NCBI GenBank assembly: GCA_021163155.1
Contig: JAGGXI010000061.1
Coordinates: forward strand, 1 to 64,000
Length of the DNA: 64,000 bases
From: Candidatus Aerophobota bacterium
GTDB taxonomy: Bacteria > Aerophobota > Aerophobia > Aerophobales > JAGGXI01
Reading direction: 5' to 3'
Below, one piece after another: positions 29,775 through 39,622 of this stretch. Every line of letters starts with the position of its first letter. Within the stretch, counting starts at the first letter, position 1. Made by a program: the position numbers and the translations under genes. The notes under the pieces are model-generated. The model was not told the DNA's origin. It searched no databases and saw only the letters and a program-made list of their open reading frames with translations.

Positions 29775-30263
29775 ATGTTTAGTCTTTTAGTGCTAAAATT
29801 AGATTCAATATGGATAGGGGCGATTTGTAATAAAGAGAAGTTGGTAAGAATTTCTCTCTCTTTTAAAAAAGAGAGTCTTTTTGCTGATTTAAGAATAAGT
29901 AAGGATAAAGAAAGATATTCTTCTTCTCTTTTGGAACGTTTAAGAGATGATTTAATTGATTATTGGCATCTAAAAAAGATAAATTTTGATAACTACCCTT
30001 TAAAGTTAAGCGATTATTCATATTTTGCTAAAAGTGTTTGGAAGAATACTCAGAGAATACCTTATGGTGAAGTTCGTTCTTACAAATGGATAGCACATAA
30101 GGTTAATACCAGAGGATATCGAGCCGTAGGAAGAGTTTTGTCTCTTAATCCTTTCCCTATAATTATTCCTTGTCATAGAGTAATAAGAAATGATGGAGGA
30201 TTGGGTGGTTTTTCAGCAGGAATAGAAATTAAAAAAAGACTTTTGAAAATAGAGAAGAACTAA
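29775..30263 (+). CDS. ogt: Methylated-DNA--protein-cysteine methyltransferase
   Basis: Suicide repair protein that takes the alkyl group from O6-methylguanine. The active-site PCHRVIR motif has Cys at about residue 133, preceded by IPYGEVRSYKWIA and YRAVGRVLSLNPFPIIIPCH. The C-terminus GLGGFSAGIEIKKRLL is typical. I chose ATG 29775 (162 aa): the frame is open to 29670, but those 35 codons lie mostly inside the family F MITE. The N-terminal domain is short, as in small Ogt proteins. Confidence 0.92.
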   Translation: MFSLLVLKLDSIWIGAICNKEKLVRISLSFKKESLFADLRISKDKERYSSSLLERLRDDLIDYWHLKKINFDNYPLKLSDYSYFAKSVWKNTQRIPYGEVRSYKWIAHKVNTRGYRAVGRVLSLNPFPIIIPCHRVIRNDGGLGGFSAGIEIKKRLLKIEKN

Positions 30264-30269
30264 AAAAGC

Positions 30270-30365
30270 AAGATTAAAGGATTAAAGGGAAGGAGATACG
30301 GTAGCCGCAGGCTTTAGCCTGCGTAAAAGCAAGATTAAAGGATTAAAGGATTAGAGGATTAAAGA
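30270..30365 (+). repeat. Family A hairpin with octamer arrays
   Basis: A family A copy at 30300-30323 is flanked by GATTAAAGGATTAAAGGG upstream and four GGATTARA-type octamers downstream (to about 30363). It lies just after ogt. Together with the family D element and the secA promoter it fills 30264-30647, where no gene is seen. Confidence 0.85.
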
Positions 30366-30395
30366 AAAAAAACGAGAAAGTTTCAGAAAATACTA

Positions 30396-30459
30396 CCGAA
30401 TTCATTCGGTGGTAGCTTATGTCTACAGCGAAGCGATGGTGTTAACCACTGTAGAACTT
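30396..30459 (+). repeat. Family D intergenic element
   Basis: CCGAATTCATTCGG hairpin followed by TGGTAGCTTATGTCTACAGC, then GAAGCGATGGTGTTAACCAC. It matches 42279-42338 and the inverted copy 54750-54815. Confidence 0.75.
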
Positions 30460-30471
30460 AATAAATTTTCC

Positions 30472-30499
30472 TTGCATAATAGCATTATAATAGTATAAT
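30472..30499 (+). promoter_or_regulatory. Sigma-70-type promoter upstream of secA
   Basis: TTGCAT (30472-30477), 16-bp spacer and perfect TATAAT (30494-30499). Predicted start near 30506 gives a 5' leader of about 140 nt before secA. No SecM-like leader ORF was found in it. Confidence 0.55.
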
Positions 30500-30647
30500 A
30501 TAGAGAATACCAATAGGTGAAATTCGAAATAGACGAATTATTTTGAAAAAAGAAGCAATTTTGAACATTTATACCTAAGGTTTAAAATTTTAATAGTGTA
30601 GGAAAGTTTAGATTTTATTTAGACTATTACAAAAAAAAGGATTTTAA

Positions 30648-33224
30648 ATGGTTGGGAAAATTTTGGGTAAAATTTTTGGCACAGAGCAAGAGAGAAATAT
30701 AAAGAGGCTTATGCCTCTAATTAATAGAATTAATAGTTGGGAGAAAAAAATTGTTTTGCTTTCGGATAGAGCTTTGCGAGATAAAACAGATGAGTTTAGA
30801 GGAAGGTTAAATGGGGGTGAAAGTCTAGATGACATTCTTCCTGAGGCTTTTGCTGTTACTCGTGAAGCAGCAAAAAGAACTATAGGTCTTCGTCCTCATG
30901 ATGTCCAGTTAATAGGAGGAATAGTTCTTCACCAGGGAAAGATAGCAGAAATGGCTAATGGAGAAGGTAAAACTCTTGTAGCTACTTTACCTGCTTACCT
31001 TAATGCATTAACTGGAAAAGGAGTGCATATAGTTACAATAAATGATTATTTAGCTCGAAGAGATAGGGATTGGATGGGTCCTGTTTATGAATTTTTGGGA
31101 TTGTCGGTAGGGGTTATCCAGAATCGAATGGATAATGCAAAAAGACAGAAAGCTTACCAATGTGATATTACTTACGGCACTAATAATGAATTTGGTTTTG
31201 ATTATCTTCGGGATAATATGGCTTTTCGGGCAGAGGACCAGGTTCAAAGAATATTTACTTTTCTCTCAGAGGATAAAGAAAAACAGGAAAAATTTTTTAA
31301 TTATGCTATAGTGGATGAGGTCGATAGTATTCTTATTGATGAAGCAAGAACACCTCTTATTATTTCCGGTCCTGCAGAAAAATCTACCGACCTTTATTAT
31401 AAAATTGATAGAATAGTTCCTTTTTTAAGGAGAGGTGAGGAGAAAAAGGACGGGAAGGAAAAAGATTATGATTACGAAATAGATAGAAAAAACCAAACGG
31501 TAGCCCTTACAGAAAAAGGAGTTACCAAGGTACAAAAGTTATTGAATGTGGATAATCTTTATCAAGATAATGCAGATATGGCTACTCATATTCATCAGGC
31601 AATTCGTGCTCATGAACTCTTTGAAAGAGATAAAGATTATTTAGTTAAAGATGGAGAAGTTGTGATTATAGATGAATTTACAGGGAGATTAATGCCAGGA
31701 AGACGCTGGAGTGATGGGTTACATCAAGCAATAGAAGCAAAAGAAAAAGTTCGCATAAGAAATGAGAATCAAACTTTAGCTACTATTACTCTTCAAAATT
31801 ATTTTAGGATGTATAATAAATTATCAGGGATGACGGGAACAGCAATTACGGAAGCCGCAGAATTAAAAGATATCTATAATTTAGATGTAGTAATAATTCC
31901 CACCAATAAACCTGTGAAGCGAAAGGACTTTTCTGATAAAATTTATCAGAAAGAAAAAGCAAAATTTGAGGCTGTTATTAAGAATGTAGAGGAACTTTAC
32001 AAAAAAGGAAGACCTGTTTTGGTGGGGACAAGGTCAGTTGAAAAATCCGAGGCTTTAAGTAAAATGTTACGAGAAAAGGGGATTCCCCATACTGTACTCA
32101 ATGCTAAGTATCATGAAAAGGAGGCTCAAATTGTAGCTGAAGCAGGGCAGAAACGGGCAGTCACCATAGCTACTAATATGGCAGGGAGAGGAACGGATAT
32201 TAAATTAGGAGAGGGCGTGGAGAAACTTGGTGGACTGTTTGTGATAGGAACGGAACGTCATGAATCGCGGAGAATTGATAATCAGCTTCGAGGAAGAGCG
32301 GGTCGGCAAGGAGCCCCTGGCGAAAGTCAATTCTATGTTTCCTTAGAAGATGAATTGATGAAATTGTTTGGTTCGGAGAGAATCGCTTCTATGATGAGTA
32401 GATTAAAAGTGCCTGATGACCAGCCTATTGAACATCCCTGGATAAACAAAGCTTTAGAGAGGGCCCAGGAAAAGGTTGAAAGAAGAAACTTTGATATAAG
32501 AAAACAACTATTGGAGTACGATGATGTAATGAATAAGCAAAGGGAGGTAATTTATAGAGAAAGAAGAAAAGTTCTTGAAGGAAAAAATTTAAAGAACGAT
32601 ATTATAGGGATGATAGAAAATACTGTGGATGCGTTAGTGAATTTATATACCGAAGAAAAAATTAGACCCGAAGAATGGGATATTAAAGGTTTAATCAAAA
32701 GGGTAAATCAGCTTTTCTCTCTTTCCTTGCATTACTATTTTCTAAAAGAAGTTTATGATAAAGAAGACATTAAAAAAAGAATAATGGATGAAGTAAGCAA
32801 ATCTTATAATGAAAGAGAGGTAAAATTAGGTGAAGAGTTAATGCGAGGGTTGGAAAGAATGGTTCTCTTGCATATTATAGATTCTCAATGGAAGGACCAT
32901 TTGTATAATATGGATAGTTTAAAAGAGGGAATCGGAATGCGAGGATATGGACAAAGAGACCCTCTTATCGAATACAAAAGAGAAGCTTATGAAATGTTTG
33001 AGGATTTGATCCAACGCATTAAAGAGGAAGTAGCTGAATTTATATTCAAGGTAGAAGTTTTTAGAGAACCTTCTTCAGAAAAAGTTTTAGTAGATAATTC
33101 ACAACCAGTCTCAGTTAATGTTAGTCATAATAAAAGTGGAAAAAGAAAGATAAAAGTTGGGAGAAATGACCTTTGTCCCTGTGGAAGTGGGAAAAAATAC
33201 AAATACTGTTGTGGAAGAAAATAA
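30648..33224 (+). CDS. secA: Protein translocase ATPase SecA
   Basis: Motor that pushes preproteins through SecYEG. The 858-aa protein has Walker A GEGKT (about residues 105-109, in [18 protein letters not shown]), the DEVD box [17 protein letters not shown], helicase motif [10 protein letters not shown], and the [10 protein letters not shown] motif. The C-terminus [19 protein letters not shown] is the zinc-binding SecB/lipid tail. ATG 30648 is preceded by AAAAGGA. The ilvB start follows 16 bp after the stop. Confidence 0.97.
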   Translation: MVGKILGKIFGTEQERNIKRLMPLINRINSWEKKIVLLSDRALRDKTDEFRGRLNGGESLDDILPEAFAVTREAAKRTIGLRPHDVQLIGGIVLHQGKIAEMANGEGKTLVATLPAYLNALTGKGVHIVTINDYLARRDRDWMGPVYEFLGLSVGVIQNRMDNAKRQKAYQCDITYGTNNEFGFDYLRDNMAFRAEDQVQRIFTFLSEDKEKQEKFFNYAIVDEVDSILIDEARTPLIISGPAEKSTDLYYKIDRIVPFLRRGEEKKDGKEKDYDYEIDRKNQTVALTEKGVTKVQKLLNVDNLYQDNADMATHIHQAIRAHELFERDKDYLVKDGEVVIIDEFTGRLMPGRRWSDGLHQAIEAKEKVRIRNENQTLATITLQNYFRMYNKLSGMTGTAITEAAELKDIYNLDVVIIPTNKPVKRKDFSDKIYQKEKAKFEAVIKNVEELYKKGRPVLVGTRSVEKSEALSKMLREKGIPHTVLNAKYHEKEAQIVAEAGQKRAVTIATNMAGRGTDIKLGEGVEKLGGLFVIGTERHESRRIDNQLRGRAGRQGAPGESQFYVSLEDELMKLFGSERIASMMSRLKVPDDQPIEHPWINKALERAQEKVERRNFDIRKQLLEYDDVMNKQREVIYRERRKVLEGKNLKNDIIGMIENTVDALVNLYTEEKIRPEEWDIKGLIKRVNQLFSLSLHYYFLKEVYDKEDIKKRIMDEVSKSYNEREVKLGEELMRGLERMVLLHIIDSQWKDHLYNMDSLKEGIGMRGYGQRDPLIEYKREAYEMFEDLIQRIKEEVAEFIFKVEVFREPSSEKVLVDNSQPVSVNVSHNKSGKRKIKVGRNDLCPCGSGKKYKYCCGRK

Positions 33225-33240
33225 AAAGGAGGGGAGAAGA

Positions 33241-34917
33241 TTGGAGAGAAACGGCGGCCAAGTGATAGTGGAAGCTTTGCAGAAAGAAGGAGTTGAAGTT
33301 ATATTTGGGTATCCGGGAGGAGCAGTTATTCCTCTTTATGATGTTCTTTATGATGCAAAAGAGATTAAACATATTTTAACTCGTCATGAACAAGCAGCTG
33401 CTCATGCGGCAGATGGATATGCCAGAGCTACGGGTAAGATTGGTGTATGTGTAGCTACTTCGGGGCCGGGAGCAACAAATCTTGTTACAGGAATTGCCAC
33501 TGCCTATATGGATTCTATACCTATGGTTGCTTTTACAGGTCAAGTTCCTACTTCTATGATTGGAAACGACGCTTTTCAGGAAGCTAATATAACAGGAATA
33601 ACTTATTCTGTAACCAAGCATAATTATCTGGTAAAGAAGATAGATGAATTGCCCTATATTTTAAAAGAGGCCTTTTATATAGCAACTACAGGAAGAAAAG
33701 GTCCTGTTCTTATAGATCTTCCCAAAGATATATTGACCAGTAAAACTGATTTTTCTTATCCTGAGAAAGTAAAAATTAGGAGTTATAATCCTAATTATAA
33801 AGGCAATCTTAAACAGATTAAGAAGTCAGCGGAACTGATAGATATATCTGAGAAACCGGTTATTTATGCTGGAGGGGGAGTGGTTAGTTCTAACGCTTCC
33901 AAAGAACTTATTCAATTTGCTCATCATACCAATATTCCTGTAACTACTACTCTTATGGGATTGGGAGTATTTCCCGAGGATGATTCTCTTTCTTTAAAGA
34001 TGCTGGGAATGCATGGAACTAAATATGCTAATTATGCTATTAGTGAGTCAGACTTAATTATTGCTATAGGTGCTAGATTTGATGACAGAATAACAGGTAA
34101 TATTTCTGAATTTGCTCCTTATGCCAGGATAATTCATATAGATATTGACCCTACAGCTATAAGTAAGAACGTTAGAGTGGATATACCTATAGTGGGAGAT
34201 GCTAAAGATGTTATTTCTCAGCTTATATCACTTACTCGCAAAGGAAAAGAAAGAAAAAACTGGCATAAAAGAATTAATGATTGGAAGAAGGATTATCCTT
34301 TAAAATATGAAAATAATGGAGAATTAAAACCGCAGTTTATAGTGGAGAAGATATATGAGTTAACTAAAGGAGAAGCTATTATTGCTACTGAAGTGGGACA
34401 GAATCAGATGTGGGCGGCTCAATTCTATAAGTATATCAAACCACGCACCTTTATATCATCAGGAGGTCTGGGAACAATGGGCTACGGATTTCCTGCTTCA
34501 ATTGGAGCACAGATTGGCTGTCCTGAAAGAGTAGTTTTTGATATTGCCGGGGATGGGAGTTTTCAAATGAATATTCAAGAATTAGCCACGGCAGTAAATT
34601 ATAAGATTCCTGTTAAAATAGCTATTTTAAATAATGGGTATTTAGGAATGGTTCGACAATGGCAACAACTATTTTATCATTCTCGCTATTCTCAAGTTAA
34701 TTTAGGAAGCTGTCCTGATTTTGTAAAAATAGCGGAGGCTTACGGTGCTGTGGGAATAAGAATAGATAAAACCGAGGAGGTTGAGCCATCTTTAAAAAAG
34801 GCTTTAGCTACTCAAGGTCCTGTAGTTATGGATTTTAGAATTCCTCCTGAGGAAAATGTTTATCCTATGGTTCCTGCTGGTGCTGCTCTTACACAGATGA
34901 TAGAAGGAATGGCTTAA
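33241..34917 (+). CDS. ilvB: Acetolactate synthase large (catalytic) subunit
   Basis: TPP enzyme forming acetolactate or acetohydroxybutyrate for valine, leucine and isoleucine. The 558-aa protein has the catalytic Glu in [19 protein letters not shown], the FAD-region RFDDR motif, and the TPP motif GDGSFQMN with a later [11 protein letters not shown] 33241 is chosen because AAAAGGAGGGGAG precedes it; the longer open frame to 33157 overlaps secA and does not look like IlvB. The regulatory subunit gene ilvN is not adjacent, which is unusual. With cimA it completes the entry to isoleucine. Confidence 0.95.
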   Translation: MERNGGQVIVEALQKEGVEVIFGYPGGAVIPLYDVLYDAKEIKHILTRHEQAAAHAADGYARATGKIGVCVATSGPGATNLVTGIATAYMDSIPMVAFTGQVPTSMIGNDAFQEANITGITYSVTKHNYLVKKIDELPYILKEAFYIATTGRKGPVLIDLPKDILTSKTDFSYPEKVKIRSYNPNYKGNLKQIKKSAELIDISEKPVIYAGGGVVSSNASKELIQFAHHTNIPVTTTLMGLGVFPEDDSLSLKMLGMHGTKYANYAISESDLIIAIGARFDDRITGNISEFAPYARIIHIDIDPTAISKNVRVDIPIVGDAKDVISQLISLTRKGKERKNWHKRINDWKKDYPLKYENNGELKPQFIVEKIYELTKGEAIIATEVGQNQMWAAQFYKYIKPRTFISSGGLGTMGYGFPASIGAQIGCPERVVFDIAGDGSFQMNIQELATAVNYKIPVKIAILNNGYLGMVRQWQQLFYHSRYSQVNLGSCPDFVKIAEAYGAVGIRIDKTEEVEPSLKKALATQGPVVMDFRIPPEENVYPMVPAGAALTQMIEGMA

Positions 34918-34921
34918 GATC

Positions 34922-34987
34922 AGTGAATAGTGAATAGTAAGAAGAGGCTAAACCCAAGGTTTTTCTATTCACCATTTACTATTCACT
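34922..34987. terminator. Inverted repeat after ilvB (TAGTGAATAG type)
   Basis: AGTGAATAGTGAATAG (34922-34937) can pair with CTATTCACCATTTACTATTC and ACT (34965-34987), giving a long imperfect hairpin right after the ilvB stop. It could act as a terminator, but T-runs are weak. Similar TAGTGAATAGTGAATAG runs occur at about 57478-57496 and 24532, so it may simply be a repeat family. A degenerate family A copy follows at 35023-35046. Confidence 0.45.
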
Positions 34988-35149
34988 AAGAAACAGCCTC
35001 AATGCACAGGCTACCTGGTAGAGATAGCCGCAACCTTTAGGTTGCGAGGGTGTAGGGAAGGCCAATAAACCTTTTCCATTCTTCCCTTGAGGGGAGGGTG
35101 AAGGTAACTTAACCCCCAATATTATTGTTAAGAAATAGGGAGAGTAGGA

Positions 35150-35977
35150 ATGCCCGAATTACCCGAAGTAGAAACTATAAAAAAAGATTTAAAAGAAAAG
35201 GTTGAAGGTAAAAAAGTAGAGAAGGTAGTGATTGCAAATGATAAATGTATAAAGATGCCTACCCCCAGGGAATTTATGTTAGGAATAGAGGGAAGGTTTT
35301 TCCAGCAAATTAAACGAAGAGGTAAATATTTAATCTTTGAGTTAGATTCAGGTGATAATCTTGTTATTCATTTGAAATTAACAGGAAGGTTAATTTATTC
35401 TTTAAAAGAAAAAAAATTAGATTATAGCAAAATAATCTTTATTTTCTGTGACTCTACTCAATTAACTTTTACTGATATACGGGGTTTCGGAAACGCTTGG
35501 TTACTTTATGATAAAGAGTTTCAAAAAATATCTTCTTTAAATAATTTAGGCCCTGAACCTTTAGAAGAGGAATTTACCGTCGATAAGTTTAAAGAGCTTC
35601 TTAAAGGAAAGAAAAGTGATATTAAAAGTCTTTTAATGAATCAGAAATTTATTGCGGGAATCGGCAATGTTTATTCCCAAGAATCACTTTTCCTATCGGG
35701 AATTCATCCAAAGAGGAAAGCTTTAAGCTTGCGGGATGAAGAAGTGAGCAAGTTATACAATAATCTTAGGAGTATTCTTAGCGAAGCTATCTCTTATCGT
35801 GGTGCTTCAGTAGATACTTATGTAGACTTACAGGGAGAAAAAGGGAAGTATAAGCCTCATCTTAAAGTTTATGGAAGGGAAGGGAAAAATTGCCTTAAAT
35901 GTGGAACAACTATTCAAAAAATAAATATTAAGGGAAGAGGAACATATTTTTGCCCTTATTGTCAAAGCAATGAGTGA
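35150..35977 (+). CDS. mutM: Formamidopyrimidine-DNA glycosylase MutM/Fpg
   Basis: Removes 8-oxoguanine and formamidopyrimidines and cuts at the abasic site. The 275-aa protein begins MPELPEVETIKKDL, where Pro2 and Glu3 are the catalytic residues. HLKLTGRL carries the conserved Lys, RGFG and NQKFIAGIGNVYSQE form the DNA-binding H2TH region, and a C-terminal zinc finger CLKCG...CPYCQ closes the protein. It stands alone between repeat-bearing spacers. Confidence 0.95.
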   Translation: MPELPEVETIKKDLKEKVEGKKVEKVVIANDKCIKMPTPREFMLGIEGRFFQQIKRRGKYLIFELDSGDNLVIHLKLTGRLIYSLKEKKLDYSKIIFIFCDSTQLTFTDIRGFGNAWLLYDKEFQKISSLNNLGPEPLEEEFTVDKFKELLKGKKSDIKSLLMNQKFIAGIGNVYSQESLFLSGIHPKRKALSLRDEEVSKLYNNLRSILSEAISYRGASVDTYVDLQGEKGKYKPHLKVYGREGKNCLKCGTTIQKINIKGRGTYFCPYCQSNE

Positions 35978-36158
35978 ATGGGTGAATGAGTGCTAATGCA
36001 TAAAGATAATAAAAAAGACTGTTTTTCTCAGGACCCTCAAAGATAGATGAAGGAGCTGCAAGAAAAGTACCAAAGAGTTTTACCCGTCAACTCATCTACC
36101 CATTATCTCATTTACTTGTATTTTTTTACTTAATACTGTATAAAATAAGGAGGTTTTA

Positions 36159-37703
36159 ATGTTTAAAAATTTAAAAAAATTTAAATTTTTTATTGTTACG
36201 GGAATGGTTATTTTAGGATTGGGGGTAGTTAGTTTATTCTATTTTAATTATCCTTCTAAAGCATCCGATGTTATGAAATTGAAGAGTCCTCTTTATCAAG
36301 AGAGCATAGAACCTCATCCCATTACTCCGGATAGCCTGGAAGGAAAAATTGTTGAAGTTGTCAAGAAAGTAAGTCCAGCAGTGGTAAGTATAAGCACGGA
36401 GAGGACAGTAACAACGGGAGGAGGTTTTTTACCTTATGGAGGAGAAGAACCTTTTGATGAATTTTTCAAGCGGTTTTTTGAGCAGTTTCCTCAGAGAAGT
36501 TTTAAGCAGAGAGGATTAGGCTCAGGGATGATTATCAGTAAAGATGGATATATCTTAACTAATGCCCATGTTATTTATAAGGTTGATAGAGATAAGATTA
36601 TGGTTACTCTTCCCGATGGTCGAAGTTTAAAGGCTAAAGTTGTAGGTACAAGCGAAGAGATGGATATATCTGTCCTTAAAATTAAAGGGGACGATCTTCC
36701 TGTGGTAACTCTGGGTAATTCCGATAATTTAAATATAGGAGAATGGGCTATCGCCATTGGTAATCCTTTTGGTTTTTCTTTGTCTCAATTGAATAAGAAG
36801 TATGAGCCGACAGTGACTTTAGGAATAATTAGTGCTACAGAGAGAGCTATTCAAGCAGGAGGAGTGGAAGGAGGAGAGACAAGAGTTTATACAGGTTTAA
36901 TTCAAACCGATGCTGCTATAAATCCAGGCAATAGTGGGGGGCCTTTAATAAATATTTATGGTGAGGTTATTGGGATTAATACAGCAATTCTATCTCCCTC
37001 TCAGGGTTCTATTGGGATTGGTTTTGCCATTCCTATTAATAAAGCTAAGACGCTTTTACAGAGTCTGAAAAAATATGGAGAAATGAGACAAGCTTGGGTG
37101 GGCATATGGATGCAAGAGCTTACTCCTGAACTATCTCAAAAATTTGGGGTAGAAAAGGGGGTTTTAATAAGTGGAATAGCAGAAGGAAGTCCTGCTGAAA
37201 AGGCAGGAATTCAGCCGGGGGATATTGTTCAGGAAATAAATGGTAAATTTGTTAATTCTCCTTTGGAGCTGAGGGAAGAGATAATAAAAAGAGAGGTTGG
37301 TGAGAAGATAAACATAACTCTTATTAGAAAGAAGAAAAAGATTGTTCTTTCTCTAACTATTGGTCAAAAACCTAAAAAGATTTCTGAAGTACAATTAATG
37401 GAGAATAAAGAAGAGAAACTTTTGGGAATAAAAGTTGCCTCCATCACTTCTCAATTAAGGGAAAAATATAATATAGGAGAGGATGAAGAAGGAGTGGTAA
37501 TTACAGAGGTAAAAAGTGGAAGTCCAGCAAGGAATGCAGGACTTACATCAGGAGATGTAATAAGAGGAGTTAATAAGAAATTAGTTAAGAACTTAAATGA
37601 CTTTAGGGACGCTATCCAGGATGTTAAATCTGGTGATATGGTCTCTCTGAAAGTAAAGCATGGAATATGGAGTATGACTATTATTCTCCAGACTCAAGAA
37701 TAA
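36159..37703 (+). CDS. degP: Periplasmic serine protease DegP/HtrA family
   Basis: Trypsin-like protease/chaperone for misfolded envelope proteins. The 514-aa protein has an N-terminal hydrophobic segment (residues 10-30) as signal peptide or anchor. The catalytic triad is His in TNAHVI (about 135), Asp in MDISVLKI (about 169) and Ser in NPGNSGGPL (about 258). Two PDZ domains follow, starting near residues 315 and 420 (GVEKGVLISGI, GEDEEGVVITEV). An AAGGAGG site precedes the ATG. argS starts 12 bp later. Confidence 0.95.
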   Translation: MFKNLKKFKFFIVTGMVILGLGVVSLFYFNYPSKASDVMKLKSPLYQESIEPHPITPDSLEGKIVEVVKKVSPAVVSISTERTVTTGGGFLPYGGEEPFDEFFKRFFEQFPQRSFKQRGLGSGMIISKDGYILTNAHVIYKVDRDKIMVTLPDGRSLKAKVVGTSEEMDISVLKIKGDDLPVVTLGNSDNLNIGEWAIAIGNPFGFSLSQLNKKYEPTVTLGIISATERAIQAGGVEGGETRVYTGLIQTDAAINPGNSGGPLINIYGEVIGINTAILSPSQGSIGIGFAIPINKAKTLLQSLKKYGEMRQAWVGIWMQELTPELSQKFGVEKGVLISGIAEGSPAEKAGIQPGDIVQEINGKFVNSPLELREEIIKREVGEKINITLIRKKKKIVLSLTIGQKPKKISEVQLMENKEEKLLGIKVASITSQLREKYNIGEDEEGVVITEVKSGSPARNAGLTSGDVIRGVNKKLVKNLNDFRDAIQDVKSGDMVSLKVKHGIWSMTIILQTQE

Positions 37704-37715
37704 GATTGGGAAGAG

Positions 37716-39392
37716 ATGGATAATTCTATAAAAAAGTTAATAAAAGATTCATTATGGAAAGGCTGCGAGAAACTTGAAAGAGTAGGAATTTCTCTATCAT
37801 CTCTTCCCCCTATTTTTATTAGTCAGCCAAAAAGAAGAGAATGGGGGGATCTTTCTACAAATCTTCCCTTTTTATTACAGAAAAAAAGTGGGGAAGATAT
37901 CTCTAAGATAGGGAATCTGTTAGTCTCCCAACTTGAAAGCGAGGGTTTTCTTTCTCGAGTGAAGTTTGTTTCTCCCGGTTTTATAAATTTTTTTATTGCT
38001 CCTTCTTACTTAAATCAAACTATTAAGAAGATAATTGTCCAAAAAGAAAAATTTACTCAGTTTTCTTTTGGAGACAAAAAAAGGGTGCAGGTGGAGTTTG
38101 TTTCGGCTAACCCTACAGGCCCTCTTCATGTTGGCCATGGGAGAGCGGCGGCTTTAGGAGATAGTTTAGCCAATATTCTCTCTAAAGTTGGTTATGAAGT
38201 AAAAAGGGAGTATTACATTAATGATGCGGGAGGTCAAATAAAAAGATTAGCACTCTCAGTCTGGGTCCGTCTGCAGGAAATAGAAGGGATTCATGTTCCT
38301 CTTCCTGATGATGGATATAAAGGACTTTACTTAATAGATATAGCTAAAGAAGCAAAGGATACTTTAGGAGAAAAGCTCAGGCAGGAAAAGAACGAGCAAA
38401 AATTAATTAATCTATTAGGTAAGTTTACTGTAGAATATATATTAAAGGAAATTAAAAGGGATTTAGATGAATTTGGGGTTAGGTTTGATAGATGGTTTAG
38501 AGAATCGAGTTTATATAGGAATGATGAAATCCCCCAGGTTGTCTCCTTTATTAAAGATAAAGGTTATATATATGAGAAAGACGGTGCCCTATGGTTCAAA
38601 ACCTCTTCATTTTTTAAAAATGAGGAAGATAGAGTTCTTAAACGTAAAAATGGAGAATATACTTATTTTGCCAGTGATGCTGCTTATCATCAAAACAAAT
38701 TCTCTCGTGGACTTCATCAGGTTATCGATATTTGGGGTGCTGACCATATAGGATATGTTCCTCGTATGAAGGCGGTAGTCCAGGCATTAGGTTATCCTAA
38801 AGACTCTTTACGCGTGATTATTTATCAATTTGTGAATTTAAAAAGAGGAGAAAAGAGTATCTCTGCTTCTACAAGGGAAGGAGAATTTATCTCCTTAAGA
38901 GATGTTATAAAAGAAGTAGGTAGTGATGTTGCTCGTTTCTTTTTTCTTTCCCGTACAGGAGATTCTCATCTTGAATTTGATTTAGATTTAGCTAAGAAAC
39001 AAAGCCCTGAAAATCCTGTATTTTATGTTCAGTATGCTTATGCGCGTATATGTAGTATTTTAAGAAAAGCAACGTTGGAAGGAATAATTGTAGATAATCT
39101 TGAGGAAGTAAAACTTGATTTATTGATAACTCCTGAAGAAAGAGAGCTTATGAAGGAATTGGCCCTTTTACCTGACCAGATAAAGGAGGCAGCACAGAGT
39201 CTTGAACCTCATCGTCTTACTGTCTGTCTACAAGAAATAGCCTCTTCATTTCATCAATTTTATACTCGTCATAGAGTTATAAGTGAAGATAAAGATTTAA
39301 CTTTCGCTCGCCTCATTTTAATAAAAGCTGTCAAAATTGTTATTAAGGATACCCTTGGCTTGTTGGGTATCTCTGCCCCAGAAAGGATGTAA
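37716..39392 (+). CDS. argS: Arginyl-tRNA synthetase
   Basis: Charges tRNA-Arg. The 558-aa class I enzyme has an N-terminal Add-1 domain (about 1-110), the HIGH motif as HVGHGR in SANPTGPLHVGHGR (about residues 128-141), the WGADHIGYVPRMK motif, a KMSKS-like loop (EKSISASTREG), and a C-terminal DALR anticodon-binding domain starting near YAYARICSILRKA. The degenerate KMSKS is common in ArgS. It ends the plus-strand block; repeat DNA and convergent mgtE follow. Confidence 0.95.
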   Translation: MDNSIKKLIKDSLWKGCEKLERVGISLSSLPPIFISQPKRREWGDLSTNLPFLLQKKSGEDISKIGNLLVSQLESEGFLSRVKFVSPGFINFFIAPSYLNQTIKKIIVQKEKFTQFSFGDKKRVQVEFVSANPTGPLHVGHGRAAALGDSLANILSKVGYEVKREYYINDAGGQIKRLALSVWVRLQEIEGIHVPLPDDGYKGLYLIDIAKEAKDTLGEKLRQEKNEQKLINLLGKFTVEYILKEIKRDLDEFGVRFDRWFRESSLYRNDEIPQVVSFIKDKGYIYEKDGALWFKTSSFFKNEEDRVLKRKNGEYTYFASDAAYHQNKFSRGLHQVIDIWGADHIGYVPRMKAVVQALGYPKDSLRVIIYQFVNLKRGEKSISASTREGEFISLRDVIKEVGSDVARFFFLSRTGDSHLEFDLDLAKKQSPENPVFYVQYAYARICSILRKATLEGIIVDNLEEVKLDLLITPEERELMKELALLPDQIKEAAQSLEPHRLTVCLQEIASSFHQFYTRHRVISEDKDLTFARLILIKAVKIVIKDTLGLLGISAPERM

Positions 39393-39418
39393 ATGACAGG
39401 TATCTCATAGTTTAGTTC

Positions 39419-39472
39419 GGTAGCCGCAGGCTTTAGCCTGCGCTTTATCGCAACTTAAAAGTTGCGGCTACC
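39419..39472. repeat. Complete inverted family A pair (54 bp)
   Basis: Starts GGTAGCCGC, ends GCGGCTACC, and contains an AGGCTTTAGCCT hairpin followed by an AACTTAAAAGTT hairpin. It shows that the single hairpins elsewhere are halves of a two-hairpin inverted unit. It lies just after argS. Confidence 0.85.
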
Positions 39473-39478
39473 ATATCT

Positions 39479-39620
39479 ATTTTCTTTAATCCTGTTTTTT
39501 GTTTTCGGTTTTCCCCTTTTTCTTTTCCCTCTAATCCTGTCTTTACGCAGGCTAAAGCCTGCGGCTACCGGTATCTCTTTCCCTTTAATCCTCTAATCCT
39601 TTAATCCTCTAATCCTGCTT
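39479..39620 (-). repeat. Minus-oriented family A hairpin and octamer arrays
   Basis: Family A copy at 39546-39569 on the minus strand, followed on that strand by TAAAGACAGGATTAGAGGG and preceded by TTAATCC/CTAATCC octamers (39584-39618). It abuts the mgtE stop and is co-oriented with mgtE. Confidence 0.85.
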
Positions 39621-39622
39621 TT

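Noticed and set aside
33157-33240. Longer N-terminus for ilvB inside secA
   Set aside because: It overlaps the SecA zinc-tail codons, and a good ribosome site precedes TTG 33241.
38467-38751. 94-codon frame inside argS
   Set aside because: Out-of-frame shadow of a well-supported argS.
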